From: CAWBRT01 sp963832365
Lineage (GTDB): Bacteria; Acidobacteriota; Terriglobia; Terriglobales; Acidobacteriaceae
Assembly (NCBI GenBank): GCA_963832365.1
Contig: CAWHUL010000003.1
Span: 62,001 to 126,000, forward strand
Direction of reading: 5' to 3'
DNA: 64,000 bases
The stretch's first letter is position 1. Every line of letters begins with the position of its first letter. A program made the position numbers and the translations under genes. The notes under the pieces were generated by a model. The model was not told the DNA's origin and ran no database searches. It saw only the letters and a list, made by a program, of their open reading frames with translations. Shown one piece after another: positions 16,976-28,607 of this stretch.

Positions 16976-17464
16976 TCACCGAACAGAGTACGTCACAGTG
17001 AGGTTCGGATTGGTGCGCTGATTCTGGGTATCAACCACAGTGTAGGTAACTGTTTTTAGTTGTCCTTGCTCACTGCAGTCTGGTGCCAGATAAGTTATTT
17101 TTCCAGTCGCGGATTCAAGTCCCATTCCTCTTGGAATCTGGCCGGTTGCCTGGTACGTGAGCGGTGCCTGTCCGTCCTTGATAACAAGCTGTCCCTTGAA
17201 TGTCGGAACATTGGGGAGTGGCGCAACGCAGCCGATGGTGACGATGTCTCTTGCCGTGCCGTTTGGCAATTGGATTGGGTTGTCAACCGGGTCGCTTGGG
17301 AACTGTCGTGGATCGTAGTTCATGCCGACAAAGCTCGGTGCTGGAACAGTTGTTGGGGCTGAGGAACTACCGCCGCAGCCGACAAGACTGGCGAATACTG
17401 CGGTAATGGCGAGCCCGACTGCGATCCTCCGCGTGACAGCACTGATTAGCTTCTCGCGTCCCAC
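16976..17464 (-). CDS. Secreted lipoprotein
   Basis: 162 aa. A basic start (MGREKLISAVTRR), a hydrophobic segment and the lipobox SLVGC near residue 30 predict a lipoprotein, followed by a GGSSSAPTTVPAP linker. The folded part (QLPNGTARDIVTIGC, LTYQATGQIPRGMGL, TVTYTVVDTQNQRTNPNLTV) looks like an Ig-like or cadherin-type beta domain in which the last strand carries TYTVVD. Function unknown. The next 17465-17697 contains a short open frame without family signal. Confidence 0.65.
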   Translation of the reverse strand: MGREKLISAVTRRIAVGLAITAVFASLVGCGGSSSAPTTVPAPSFVGMNYDPRQFPSDPVDNPIQLPNGTARDIVTIGCVAPLPNVPTFKGQLVIKDGQAPLTYQATGQIPRGMGLESATGKITYLAPDCSEQGQLKTVTYTVVDTQNQRTNPNLTVTYSVR

Positions 17465-17697
17465 TGATGCCTCCCTGATGACCCAATTAGTTACACAGCC
17501 GCACTGCTTCCCAAGCTAACTCGTGAGTATCTGGATTTGAGGGAACATCCTACTACTGCTCTAGCCAGAAACGGAAGAGAGAAAAGAGAATTATCCCAAG
17601 ATGCGCTACTGGCACGGCTCTCCAGATCGATGACGGTGTCGCCTTCCTTGGTGTACAGGCACAGCACGTAAGCCATTATTAGGCGGCAGATATTGGA

Positions 17698-18573
17698 TCA
17701 GCTCTCGCGCCCCAGCACTTCCACGACCCGGTCGAAGTCCTCCAGCGATTTGTATTCGATGACGATCCTTCCGCTTCCCTTGTTGTCGGTAATCTGCACG
17801 CGAACTCCCAGTGCTCGTTGTAATTGGCGCTCGGCCTCCCGCACATTGGGATCGACCTGACGCTCGGCTTTTTCCCGCTTGGGTTCCGGATGCACCAGGC
17901 TGTGTACGGTGCCTTCAACCTGGCGGACAGACATGGAGAGCGCCACGGCGCGGTTGGCCAGCTTAAGCACGGCTTCCGGCGAGTTCAGACTCATAAGAGC
18001 CTTGGCGTGACCGAAGCTGAGTTTATTTTCCTCAACCAGGGACTGCACCTCGGAGGGTAGTTTGAGCAGCCGAAGAAAATTGGCGACGCTGGAGCGCTCT
18101 TTGCCTGTGCGCTGTGCCATCTGCTCCTGGGTGAGCCCGAATTCGCGACCGAGGCGCTCGTAAGCTCTTGCCTGCTCCACCGCGTTCAGATCCTCGCGTT
18201 GCAGGTTTTCGACAATCGTCATCTCCATCGCCTGCTCGTTGGAGACCTGCTTGACGATGGCTGGCACGGTGGTTTTGCCTGCACGTTGAGAGGCAAGCCA
18301 GCGGCGTTCACCGGCGATAAGTTGAAAACGTCCACCTTGCTGTGGCCGAACCAGAATTGGCTGGACGACACCGGAGGCTTTAATCGATTCGGCCAACTCG
18401 GCCAGAGCAGTTTCATCGAATCGGCTCCGGGTCTGGTAGGGACTGCGGTCGATTTGCTCGACCGAAAGCTGGTGAATCATTTCGCCCGGTGCCGGTTGGG
18501 TGGCGGTGGCTGCACGGGCTGCCGGAATCAGCGTGTCGAGACCGCGGCCAAGAACTTTTCGTTTGTCATTCAT
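17698..18573 (-). CDS. parB: Chromosome-partitioning protein ParB
   Basis: CTP-dependent DNA clamp that loads at parS and spreads along DNA to organise the origin region. It starts MNDKRKVLGRGLDTLIP, the usual ParB N-terminus. Next come the CTPase/nuclease-like domain with IDRSPYQTRSRFD, LIAGERRWLA (GERR motif) and VENLQREDLN, the HTH with LTQEQMAQRTGKERSSVANFLRL, and a dimerisation C-terminus. Length is 291 aa. It lies 26 bases downstream of parA on the same strand, and two parS sites lie upstream of parA. Confidence 0.97.
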   Translation of the reverse strand: MNDKRKVLGRGLDTLIPAARAATATQPAPGEMIHQLSVEQIDRSPYQTRSRFDETALAELAESIKASGVVQPILVRPQQGGRFQLIAGERRWLASQRAGKTTVPAIVKQVSNEQAMEMTIVENLQREDLNAVEQARAYERLGREFGLTQEQMAQRTGKERSSVANFLRLLKLPSEVQSLVEENKLSFGHAKALMSLNSPEAVLKLANRAVALSMSVRQVEGTVHSLVHPEPKREKAERQVDPNVREAERQLQRALGVRVQITDNKGSGRIVIEYKSLEDFDRVVEVLGRES

Positions 18574-18599
18574 CGCAATAAACCTCGGAGATTTTAAAT

Positions 18600-19427
18600 T
18601 CAGTGGTTCGCCTCGGGGCTAACGGCCAGATTAGTCGCCTCCGACAAGGGGGGTGAGGCCGCCCGCGCCTGCCGATCCATTAACTCCTTGGCCAACCGTA
18701 TGTAACTCTCGGCTCCCCGTGAACGTGGGTCGTAGGAATTGACGGGAAGCCCATGACTCGGTGCCTCGGCGAGGCGGATATTTCTGGGAATTGTGGTTTC
18801 GAATAGCAGTTCGCCAAAGTGGGTTTTCAATTCAGCGGCAACATTCTGGGCGAGATTGGTGCGCTCATCGAACATGGTGAGCACGACGCCCTCAACGGCA
18901 AGCCTGGGATTGAAGTTCTGGCGAACCCGTTCGATCGTGTCCAGCAATTCGCTGATGCCCTCTAAGGCAAAGTATTCGGCCTGCATGGGAACCAGCACGG
19001 AATCGGCGGCGACCAAAGCATTGAGGGTGAGCAGATCGAGGGCCGGCGGGCAGTCGAGCACGATGTACTGGAAGCGCCGGACAAGCGTCTCGATGGCATT
19101 GCGGAGCCGATATTCGCGATTTTCGGCGCTTACCAGCTCGATATTGGCACCGATCAGGTTCTTAGTGGATGGAATGACCCAGAGGTTTTCCGTCGCGGTG
19201 AGCTGCATAATCTGCTCGGCCGGAATTTCGTTCACCAGCAAGTCGTAGCTGCTGAGGCGGGCGGGATCCTTTAGAAAGCCGATTCCGCTGGAGCTGTTGG
19301 ACTGCGGATCGCAGTCGATGAGCAGGGTGGGCACTTCGGCGGCCGCGAAGGATGCGGCAAGGTTAATGGCGGTCGTCGTCTTGCCGACGCCTCCCTTTTG
19401 GTTCGCGATGGCGATCACCCGGCCCAT
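18600..19427 (-). CDS. parA: Chromosome-partitioning ATPase ParA (Soj)
   Basis: Deviant Walker ATPase that moves ParB-parS complexes. It begins MGRVIAIANQKGGVGKTTTA (deviant Walker A, KGGVGKTT), followed by LLIDCDPQSNSSSG and IVLDCPPALDLLTLNAL. Length is 275 aa. Forms a parA-parB operon. The C-terminal tail after the ParA core is short and variable. Confidence 0.97.
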   Translation of the reverse strand: MGRVIAIANQKGGVGKTTTAINLAASFAAAEVPTLLIDCDPQSNSSSGIGFLKDPARLSSYDLLVNEIPAEQIMQLTATENLWVIPSTKNLIGANIELVSAENREYRLRNAIETLVRRFQYIVLDCPPALDLLTLNALVAADSVLVPMQAEYFALEGISELLDTIERVRQNFNPRLAVEGVVLTMFDERTNLAQNVAAELKTHFGELLFETTIPRNIRLAEAPSHGLPVNSYDPRSRGAESYIRLAKELMDRQARAASPPLSEATNLAVSPEANH

Positions 19428-19776
19428 GCGGTTAGTCCTTTCAGTTCGAGAAGAACAGTTTCAGGAGCGTATTCGTAGCCGTCAGCCACAGGACATGCGG
19501 CTATTAATGGAGGCGGCTTTTGCGAAACTGGTCTGACCCGCACATTGCGGCTGAACCCCGACCGAGGGCGAGCAATGCGAATGGCAGGTGATCTCGACTT
19601 CGAGAGTATCGGAGGCTGAGGCGACCTTCAACGCTGATCTGCTGTGGGTGGCTGTGGATTCGGTGGATAAAGCGGGAAGAATCTAGAATTCTTTGTCGGT
19701 GGGATCGTGGGTGTCTGATTCTGTCTATGCGGCGGCCCCGGCGCGCCTTGGTTTGGCTACCGACGTTCGGCGAGTA

Positions 19777-19792
19777 TGTTCCACGTGGAACA
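19777..19792. promoter_or_regulatory. parS: parS centromere site 1
   Basis: TGTTCCACGTGGAACA is a perfect 16-bp palindrome and fits the bacterial parS consensus (TGTTNCACGTGNAACA type). It lies 350 bases upstream of parA, where ParB-binding sites are expected. Confidence 0.93.
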
Positions 19793-19865
19793 GCGGATAC
19801 GGGCTGCGCGGTTTGCAAGAGTTTTGCAAAAAGGTAAAGACGGTGGTGGACAGCTTAGTAACGAC

Positions 19866-19902
19866 GGTGCCCCACGTCCCGTCCCGCTGTTGGGCTGACG
19901 TG
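19866..19902. repeat. Short hairpin repeat family B, copy 2
   Basis: GGTGCCCCACGTCCCG, spacer, TTGGGCTGACGTG; same arms as 1192-1228. It lies between the two parS sites. Confidence 0.65.
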
Positions 19903-19960
19903 GAGACCCCCAAGGCAGCGTCGAACAGCTAAACAGGCTGCTGAAAGACTCATTTCTGAG

Positions 19961-19989
19961 GTGTCATCCTGAGCAGGGCGAAGGATCTG
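19961..19989. repeat. Interspersed repeat core, copy 5 (half element)
   Basis: GTGTCATCCTGAGCAGGGCG followed by AAGGATCTG. Same core as the elements at 1032 and 7032, without the inverted partner or terminal repeats. Confidence 0.6.
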
Positions 19990-20123
19990 CTGTTTACGAG
20001 CGGCTCGTAAAACCCGTCGTCAAAGGCGCACCCCAGGCAGAGCGCGCGGTTTAGGGGCTCGCTCGGCGGGACTGATTCGAGTCTGCAGAGATATACCCCA
20101 TGAGGGCCACAGCTTGCGAACAA

Positions 20124-20139
20124 TGTTCCACGTGGAACA
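20124..20139. promoter_or_regulatory. parS: parS centromere site 2
   Basis: Second perfect TGTTCCACGTGGAACA palindrome, 347 bases from the first and just beyond the 3' end of rsmG. With the first it frames the gene-free interval 19428-20161, which otherwise holds only repeats. Confidence 0.93.
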
Positions 20140-20161
20140 CTAACCGAAGGCCAATCGGAAA

Positions 20162-20791
20162 TCATCTTTGCCAGATTGCCAAGACCCGCGACTCCGACTC
20201 TGGAATCGCAACCGATCTCCACTCACCCGGCAAAATAGACGCGGCAACCGTGAGCTGGCTGGCCCCAATCAATGCTCCCAGGCGTCCACCCGGCGCTACC
20301 AGCGAAGCGGCAGTGCAGAGAATCCGCTCAAATCTCTCCACCGCCCTGAACGTAACCAGAGCCGCTCTGTCTTTGTCCTGAAGTTGGAGACGTTCGGCAC
20401 GCTCCTGCACGACCTGGATGCCGCTGAGGCGCAGCGTCCGCGACAACTCACGCAAGAAGGTGGCCTTCTTTCCGTGCGACTCAACCAGTGTCAAACGTAT
20501 GGAAGGGGCAAAGATCTTCAGCACAACCCCCGGGAATCCGGCCCCCGAACCGACATCGATCACGTTGTCCGATACATCTGGAGCGAGCAGGTGAGAGGCG
20601 GCAAACAGCGACTCGCCAAAATGACGCCGCACCACCTCTTCAGGCCGCCGGAGCGCAGTCAGGTTGATCGCCTGATTCCATTTCAATAATATATCTATAT
20701 ACGTCGATATTTCACCGACCTGATCGGCCGTTAGAGGGTGTCCCTCCAGGTAGGGCAGCAACAAGTCGGAGATCTGTCGCGGTTCCAGCAT
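20162..20791 (-). CDS. rsmG: 16S rRNA (guanine-527-N7) methyltransferase
   Basis: SAM-dependent methylation of G527 in 16S rRNA, formerly gidB. WNQAINLTALR, then VIDVGSGAGFPGVVLKI (SAM motif I) and LVESHGKKATFLRE are diagnostic. The open frame extends upstream to 21007, but the family begins at MLEPRQISDLLLP, so ATG 20791 is chosen, giving 209 aa. It lies in the usual mnmG-rsmG-parA-parB neighbourhood, here with a polyferredoxin and rmuC inserted between mnmG and rsmG. Confidence 0.95.
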   Translation of the reverse strand: MLEPRQISDLLLPYLEGHPLTADQVGEISTYIDILLKWNQAINLTALRRPEEVVRRHFGESLFAASHLLAPDVSDNVIDVGSGAGFPGVVLKIFAPSIRLTLVESHGKKATFLRELSRTLRLSGIQVVQERAERLQLQDKDRAALVTFRAVERFERILCTAASLVAPGGRLGALIGASQLTVAASILPGEWRSVAIPESESRVLAIWQR

Positions 20792-20825
20792 TGAAGATGC
20801 AGGATAGCACTGTGCCGTATTCGGC

Positions 20826-21983
20826 CTACATTCCGGGGTGGCTCTCGGCGTCCGCATTCGGCACCAGCCGCATATAGATCGCATTGGGAACGCGGGTTTG
20901 CCAGTGACCGCTGATGCGAGCGTAGCTGACGAGTCCGAGAAAAATCGCGGCGATGCAGGCTGCCACCGCCCAAGGTGCGACGGTTCCCCAAGGCGAGTGC
21001 CGCGCACCCTTTGAAATCGAAAGTTGCAGCGCGCCCTGCGCCGGACACGCCGCTACGCACTCCATGCAGGCCGTGCACTCGGCCGAACGAATCTCGACGA
21101 GCCGGTCCACGGGAAGCCAGGCGGGGCAGGCCTTCGCGCACTTGGCGCAATCGATGCAAGGCCCCGCTTCGCGCCGTATGCGCACAGGGCTAAGCAGCGC
21201 CGTCAGGCCAACCAACGCGCCGTAGGGACACAGGTAGCGGCACCAGAAATTTTGCACCACGAGTGAAAGCAGCGTCAGCACGGCGAGCACGATGGCTCCG
21301 GTCTGGCCGATGTGACGGAAGAAGTTCAGCATCTTCACGTCGGCGATAATTCCGTAGGGGCCGGAGAGAAAACCGGCGAGCGCCTCGACCGACATGCGGC
21401 CGATAACCCAGACGAAGAGAGCCAGCAGCAGGTACTTCAGCCCGCGCAGCGGAATGTCGACCCAGCGCGGCAACTGTAAATTACGGCCGAGAAGTTTGCG
21501 GCCAAACTTCCAGAGGTATTCCGAAAGCGTGCCGACCGGGCACAACCATGAGCAAAACGCTTTGTGGAACAAAAGCGAAATGGCGAGAAACGCCAGCAGT
21601 AGAAACATTCCAGCCGGATGCACGCGCGGCACACTTCCGGTAAGCAGTGTGAGCTTCAGGTTCATCAGCGCGTCGATGGGCAGCCAGCCATCGACGCCAG
21701 CTGGCCGTTCGACATACTTCGTCAATCCGCCGCTCTCGAAAAATCGAACCCAGGTATAAAACTCGAAGCCGACCCAGAGATTCAGCGCCAGGAAAGCGAA
21801 TTGCACGACGCGGCGGAGCAGTTGCGAGCGATCCGCCTCGACTCTGCGCACGAGCTTCTTTTTGGGAGCGGAGGAACTAACCTGCCGCGGAACAGGCTGA
21901 ATGGATTGAACGAAATCTTTTCCGGAAATACCTGGAGTTGCCATACCAGTTCCGAGGCTATCGGAGCCGGCGGACGGCGCCAA
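20826..21983 (-). CDS. Membrane-bound polyferredoxin (NapH/CcoG-like)
   Basis: Up to 385 aa with about six membrane helices. The two CxxxCP motifs in loops (CSWLCPVG, CRYLCPYG) are typical of NapH/NosR/CcoG-type proteins. They are followed by two 4Fe-4S ferredoxin motifs (CIDCAKCAKACP and CTACMECVAACP). It likely passes electrons from the quinol pool or handles iron-sulfur clusters at the membrane; no partner oxidoreductase is adjacent, so the acceptor is unknown. ATG at 21944 (MATPGISGKDF) is an alternative start closer to the first conserved part. It sits between rsmG and rmuC on the same strand, with a 34-base gap to rsmG. Confidence 0.82.
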   Translation of the reverse strand: MAPSAGSDSLGTGMATPGISGKDFVQSIQPVPRQVSSSAPKKKLVRRVEADRSQLLRRVVQFAFLALNLWVGFEFYTWVRFFESGGLTKYVERPAGVDGWLPIDALMNLKLTLLTGSVPRVHPAGMFLLLAFLAISLLFHKAFCSWLCPVGTLSEYLWKFGRKLLGRNLQLPRWVDIPLRGLKYLLLALFVWVIGRMSVEALAGFLSGPYGIIADVKMLNFFRHIGQTGAIVLAVLTLLSLVVQNFWCRYLCPYGALVGLTALLSPVRIRREAGPCIDCAKCAKACPAWLPVDRLVEIRSAECTACMECVAACPAQGALQLSISKGARHSPWGTVAPWAVAACIAAIFLGLVSYARISGHWQTRVPNAIYMRLVPNADAESHPGM

Positions 21984-22045
21984 TGACTTTGGTCACAAAC
22001 GCCGCCGAAGCATCGCGAATAAAAGCCGAGCTGCTTAGGAGGCCC

Positions 22046-23605
22046 TCAGACTTGCGCTAGCGCATCCTCGGCTTCATCGCCTTCACTACTCTCTACGTCT
22101 TCATCTATCAGATTTGTGGGAAGCAGGGGCGTTGCGGCACCGGCTGGAAGTTCTTGCACATCCCTCAGATGCCTTCCAATCGCTCTTGACCGCACTTGTG
22201 CTTTTCCAATGGTGTCAGATGCCAGTTGCAACTTCTTTTGGACTGTCTCCAGAACAGCTCCCATACTTCATCCACTCGGTCTTGACCGCCGCAAGCAGGT
22301 TCCACACCTCGCTGGAACGCTTTTGGATGGCCAGTGTACGGAAGCCCATCTGAAGGCTGTTCAAAAGCGACCACAACGTCGTTGGGCCGGCGATAACCAC
22401 GCGGTACTCTCGCTGGATAGTCTCGATCAAACCTGTCCGGCGGATCACTTCCGCGAACAAACCCTCAATGGGCAGGAACAAAATTCCGAAGTCCGTGGTC
22501 TTTGGAGGGCTCAGGTACTTCTCGCTGATGTCTCGTGCACAGGCTTTGACGCGGTTCTCTAACTGCTTTCCCGCAGCCTCCATACTCTCGACATCTGCCC
22601 GCTCTTGAGCCTCGACCAGACGTTGATAGTCTTCGACGGGAAATTTGGCGTCTATGGGCAGCCAAACAATCTCATCCTTGTCCGCGCCCTGTCCCGGCAA
22701 CTTGACCGCAAATTCAACGCGCTCGCTACCCTCTTTCGTGGCCACGTTTGTAGCAAACTGGTCGGGATTGAGCACCTGTTCCAACAGTGCCCCAAGCTGC
22801 ACTTCACCCCACGTCCCACGGGTCTTGACGTTCGTCAATACCTTCTTAAGGTCGCCTACACCGGTGGCCAGCGTCTGCATTTCCCCAAGTCCCTTATGCA
22901 CCTGCTCCAGCCGTTCGCTGACTTGCTTGAAGGATTCGCCCAGACGCTTTTCCAGAGTGCCTTGAAGTTTCTCATCCACGGTCTGTCGCATTTGATCAAG
23001 CTGCTTGGCTTGTCGGTCTGCATTGTCTGGAGTTCGCCTTGCACGGTGACTCTGATCGCCTCCAGCTTCTTCTCGTTTGAATCCGAAAGCTTCTCAATCG
23101 CAGATGACATGACCTCAAGCTGGCCCTTTTGGGCACTGGCCAGACCGCTCATCGTCGTGTTCAAAGTCTCGGAAATCTTGCCGAGAGTTGCCACCACTTC
23201 TTCCCGAAGTTGTTTTGCTCCGAGCGCAGACTCAGCACGAACACCGTCGAGTCGCTCTCCACTGGCTTTGGCAAAGGAGCTAAGCTGACCGGAAAAAGCA
23301 TCGAGTTGCACTTTTTGCAAGCTGGCTACATCCGTCATTCGCTGTACCACGGAATCACCGAAAACCCTGAAGCCTTCGGTCAGTTCCTGCCGCTGCTCCC
23401 TCGCGGCCTTTCCCAGTTCGTCTCTGCTCTGAGCCACTTCCTCTCTCACTGCCCGCTCGGTACGTTCCTGAGCCTTTTCAAAAGCATCAAGACGGGAAGC
23501 AAGCAGTGGGGAACTAGCGTTTGACGCTTTCCGCAAGAGCAAGATCAATAGCGTCAGCACGGCGACCAGCAGAACAAGATTCACGATCAGCATGATTTCA
23601 GGCAT
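22046..23605 (-). CDS. rmuC: DNA recombination protein RmuC, with two frame breaks
   Basis: RmuC-family proteins limit rearrangements at inverted repeats and have a nuclease-like core. The N-terminus has one membrane helix (MLIVNLVLLVAVLTLLILL) followed by a long coiled coil (about residues 30-200). The core has GTWGEVQLGALLEQVL, LPIDAKFPVEDYQRL, ILFLPIEGLFAEV and GPTTLWSLLNSLQMGFRTL, the RmuC signature. Frame breaks occur near 23022-23030 (between GELQ and DNADRQ) and near 22258-22266 (after TEWMKYG, resuming AVLETVQKKLQLA). Correcting both gives about 519 aa. Two one-base breaks in one gene again suggest sequencing error, though loss in this strain is possible. Confidence 0.83.
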
Positions 23606-23750
23606 GGGAGCAACCGCCTTTGTGGCACATAGCTTCGGTACGGCTACGAACAGATTACAGCTCTGAATTGCTCAGATTGTACTGCTCGAGAGCGCTTTTG
23701 CACTAAGGGGAAAGCTGCCATTTGCGAGCAGAGACGCTTCGGACCCCGGC

Positions 23751-25893
<2,143 letters not shown>

Positions 25894-25898
<5 letters not shown>

Positions 25899-25925
25899 AT
25901 TTAGGGCTTCAGCCCTTAATGTGGG
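25894..25925. repeat. Palindrome over the mnmG start
   Basis: CCCACATTTAGGGCT, TC, AGCCCTTAATGTGGG: 15-base arms with one mismatch. It covers the candidate GTG start of mnmG (25898), so the leader RNA would fold into a hairpin at the start codon. The remaining 25926-26114 shows no gene. Confidence 0.7.
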
Positions 25926-26114
25926 GTGAGAGAACAGTTTGGCGCTACCGGAACGGCATGTTCCGTCACGCCACAGACAACAATACTAGCAGCCCATCGG
26001 GGTACTCACCCCGAACGCTCCGCGACTGGCAAGCAGGCGAGAACGAAAGAGGGTGCCTTGAGAGCACCCTCATCGTTCCATCAATCGCAACTTACGTCAG
26101 ACGCGATTGGACCA

Positions 26115-26825
26115 TTACTTATTGGCGTTGGCCTCCCGGAAATCCTGCCGGATAGAACTCAGGAACTGCCGTGCCTGCGGCGGAGGCGGAACCTTGCCGC
26201 TCAAAGCGTCGCGGAAGCTAGGGTTCGTATCACCGTAGAAAGCCTTCATCGCTTTCTGATCTACGTGAACATTGGAACCGTTCACGGTAGCGCCGGCGAA
26301 AGCGCCCTTGGCCCTCGAGTAGGTCAAAATCCCCGTGTTCATCTTCGAATCGGTACTGGCGCAGCCCTCACGACCCCAAGGGCCAGCCGCAACCCCAACA
26401 TCGCCGCCGATCTTCCAGTTTGCCGACATTAGCTTTTCCGCGCCTTCGTCACTCACAAAGAGCATCACGAGATCGACGGCTGCGCCGCCGATTTGCGCTC
26501 CCCAGCTGCCACCGGAAAGCGTGAAGAATGCCGGCGCAGTCCAGCTGTGGCTGCTCTCCGGGCGGCAGGTGGCGACGCCGCGCCCGTGCTCGGCACCGAA
26601 GATAAACCCGCCTTTCACCAGAGTGGGAATGATGGCGATGCACTTGGCCTTGGCGAGCACCGTCTGCGGAATACCGCTGTCGGGCGCGTTTGTGAGCCGG
26701 TTCAAATCGGCTGCCGCCTCATCCATCCGCCTTATGGTTTTGCTACTCTCGTCTTCGTCGGCTGCCCATCCGCTGATCGCGAAAGCCAGCACGACCGCGA
26801 GCAATGTCAGAATCCCGTTCTTCAT
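26115..26825 (-). CDS. Secreted SYLF-domain (Ysc84-like, DUF500) protein
   Basis: 236 aa. A signal peptide (MKNGILTLLAVVLAFAISGW, cleaved after AA) leads into an N-terminal helical part with ETxLNRL-like spacing. Next are IPQTVLAKAKCIAIIPTLVKGGF and FTLSGGSWGAQIGGAAVDLVML, the SYLF lipid-binding signature. Related proteins bind phosphoinositides in eukaryotes; bacterial roles are unclear. ATG 26825 is preferred over 26858 because AAGGAAGAG lies just upstream and the signal peptide begins there. Confidence 0.88.
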   Translation of the reverse strand: MKNGILTLLAVVLAFAISGWAADEDESSKTIRRMDEAAADLNRLTNAPDSGIPQTVLAKAKCIAIIPTLVKGGFIFGAEHGRGVATCRPESSHSWTAPAFFTLSGGSWGAQIGGAAVDLVMLFVSDEGAEKLMSANWKIGGDVGVAAGPWGREGCASTDSKMNTGILTYSRAKGAFAGATVNGSNVHVDQKAMKAFYGDTNPSFRDALSGKVPPPPQARQFLSSIRQDFREANANK

Positions 26826-26972
26826 GTCTACTCTTCCTTTTAGCTGCGCGGGTCCCAAATAGTTCTAGCTATCGTTTCTCCTTCTTTGGATTGTGATTTC
26901 GGCACAGGGGTTTCCAGCTGAACCCGTGCTGCGGGCCAGTCACGCGGATTTACGGGCTTCGGCGGCGGACTG

Positions 26973-28556
26973 CTAAAGCGGTATGTTTCCGTGCTTGCGG
27001 GGCGGATTCTTATCGCGCTTGGTGTCGAGCATCTCCAGCGCCTGAATGACGCGGCGGCGAGTGTCGCGCGGGCGAATGACCGAATCGACATAGCCACGTT
27101 CAGCCGCAATGTACGGATTGGCGAAGCGCTCGCGAAACTCATCGACCTTCTCCGTGCGCAGCTTTGCCAATGCCTCTTTCCCTGCCGCGCTATCGGCGCC
27201 ATTCTTGGCGGCCCGGTCGAATTCGCGCTTATACACAATATTGACCGCGCCTTCCGGACCCATCACGGCAATCTCCGCGGTTGGCCAGGCATAGTTCACG
27301 TCGGCGCGAATATGCTTGGAGGCCATCACGCAATACGCGCCGCCGTAAGCCTTGCGGGTGATCACCGTGACCTTGGGCACAGTGGCTTCCGCAAAGGCGT
27401 AGAGCAACTTGGCGCCGTGCATGATAATGCCGCCGTGCTCCTGCTGCACGCCGGGAAGAAAGCCCGGAACATCGACAAACGTGACCAGCGGAATGTTGAA
27501 GCAGTCGCAGAAGCGGACAAAGCGTGCGCCCTTGATCGAGGAGTTGATATCAAGCACGCCGGCCAGCACCGAGGGTTGATTGGCGACGATTCCAACCGAA
27601 CGTCCATTCAGGCGGGCGAAGCCGACGACGATGTTGCGGGCATAATGCTCATGCACCTCGAAGAAATAACTGTCGTCGACGACGTGGCTGATGACGTCCT
27701 TAATGTCGTAGGGCTTGTTCGATTCGGTGGGGACGGTTGAATCGAGCTGTTCGTCGGCGCGATCAACTGGGTCAGTGCAAGTTCTGCGAGGCGATTCTTC
27801 GAGGTTGTTCGAAGGCATAAAACTGAGCAGCTCGCGGACCATCGACAGGCACTCGGCGTCATCGTGCGCCAGAAAATGTGCGACTCCGGAGGTGCTGTTG
27901 TGGGTGAAAGCTCCGCCCAGTTCGTTCTTCGTTACCGTTTCCTGCGTGACAGCCTTGATGACATCCGGTCCGGTGATGAACATGTAAGCGGTCTTGTCAA
28001 CCATCAGAACGAAATCGGTGATGGCCGGCGAATAGACAGCCCCGCCGGCGCACGGGCCCATGATGGCGGAAATTTGCGGAATGACGCCGGAGGACAGGGT
28101 GTTGCGCAGAAAAATGTCTGCGTAGCCGGCCAGCGAGCGGACGCCCTCCTGGATGCGGGCGCCGCCGGAGTCGTTGAGGCCGATCACCGGCGCCCCGACT
28201 TTCATCGCCAGATCCATGATTTTGCAGATTTTGGCGGCGTTGGTTTCCGACAGCGATCCGCCGAAGACCGTGAAGTCCTGCGCGAAGACGAACGCCAGCC
28301 GGCCCTCTATGCGGCCGTATCCGGTGATGAAGCCGTCGCCATAGTAGCGTTGTTCATCCATTCCGAAATCGCTGGTGCGATGGACGACGAACTTGTCCGT
28401 TTCTTCGAACGATCCCTCGTCGAGCAGGAATTCGATTCGCTCGCGGGCCGTCATCTTGCCCAGTTTGTGTTCGCGTTCGCGCCGTTCCTCGCCGCCGCCG
28501 GCTTCGGCCAGTGCATCGCGCCGTTTCAGTTCGGTCAGCTTCTGCTCCAAATTCAT
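26973..28556 (-). CDS. pccB: Acyl-CoA carboxylase carboxyltransferase (beta) subunit
   Basis: 527 aa biotin-dependent carboxyltransferase of the propionyl/methylmalonyl-CoA type. It has two crotonase-fold halves: GDGFITGYGRIEGR, FAQDFTVFGGSLSE, GLNDSGGARIQEGV and IMGPCAGGAVYSPA in the N-half, and DVPGFLPGVQQEHGGI, TVITRKAYGGAYCVM and MGPEGAVNIVY in the C-half. It transfers carboxyl from biotin to an acyl-CoA; the substrate could be propionyl-CoA, or it could be part of a sodium-pump decarboxylase. No biotin carboxylase or biotin carrier gene is in the window, so its partners must lie elsewhere. The middle insert (about 255-285, PRRTCTDPVDRADEQL) is variable. Confidence 0.92.
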   Translation of the reverse strand: MNLEQKLTELKRRDALAEAGGGEERREREHKLGKMTARERIEFLLDEGSFEETDKFVVHRTSDFGMDEQRYYGDGFITGYGRIEGRLAFVFAQDFTVFGGSLSETNAAKICKIMDLAMKVGAPVIGLNDSGGARIQEGVRSLAGYADIFLRNTLSSGVIPQISAIMGPCAGGAVYSPAITDFVLMVDKTAYMFITGPDVIKAVTQETVTKNELGGAFTHNSTSGVAHFLAHDDAECLSMVRELLSFMPSNNLEESPRRTCTDPVDRADEQLDSTVPTESNKPYDIKDVISHVVDDSYFFEVHEHYARNIVVGFARLNGRSVGIVANQPSVLAGVLDINSSIKGARFVRFCDCFNIPLVTFVDVPGFLPGVQQEHGGIIMHGAKLLYAFAEATVPKVTVITRKAYGGAYCVMASKHIRADVNYAWPTAEIAVMGPEGAVNIVYKREFDRAAKNGADSAAGKEALAKLRTEKVDEFRERFANPYIAAERGYVDSVIRPRDTRRRVIQALEMLDTKRDKNPPRKHGNIPL

Positions 28557-28607
28557 GCCGCAGATTATATGCTGACTTGACGCGTAAAAGGCAAAGGAAG
28601 TATTTGC

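Noticed and set aside
17105..17130. tRNA T-arm-like sequence GGATTCAAGTCCC
   Set aside because: It lies inside the lipoprotein gene and no acceptor or anticodon stem can be formed around it. No other tRNA-like fold was found.
17491..17676. 61-codon minus-strand frame containing KEGDTVIDL
   Set aside because: It faintly recalls the start of a DNA methyltransferase motif, but no catalytic motif follows and the rest is unlike any family.
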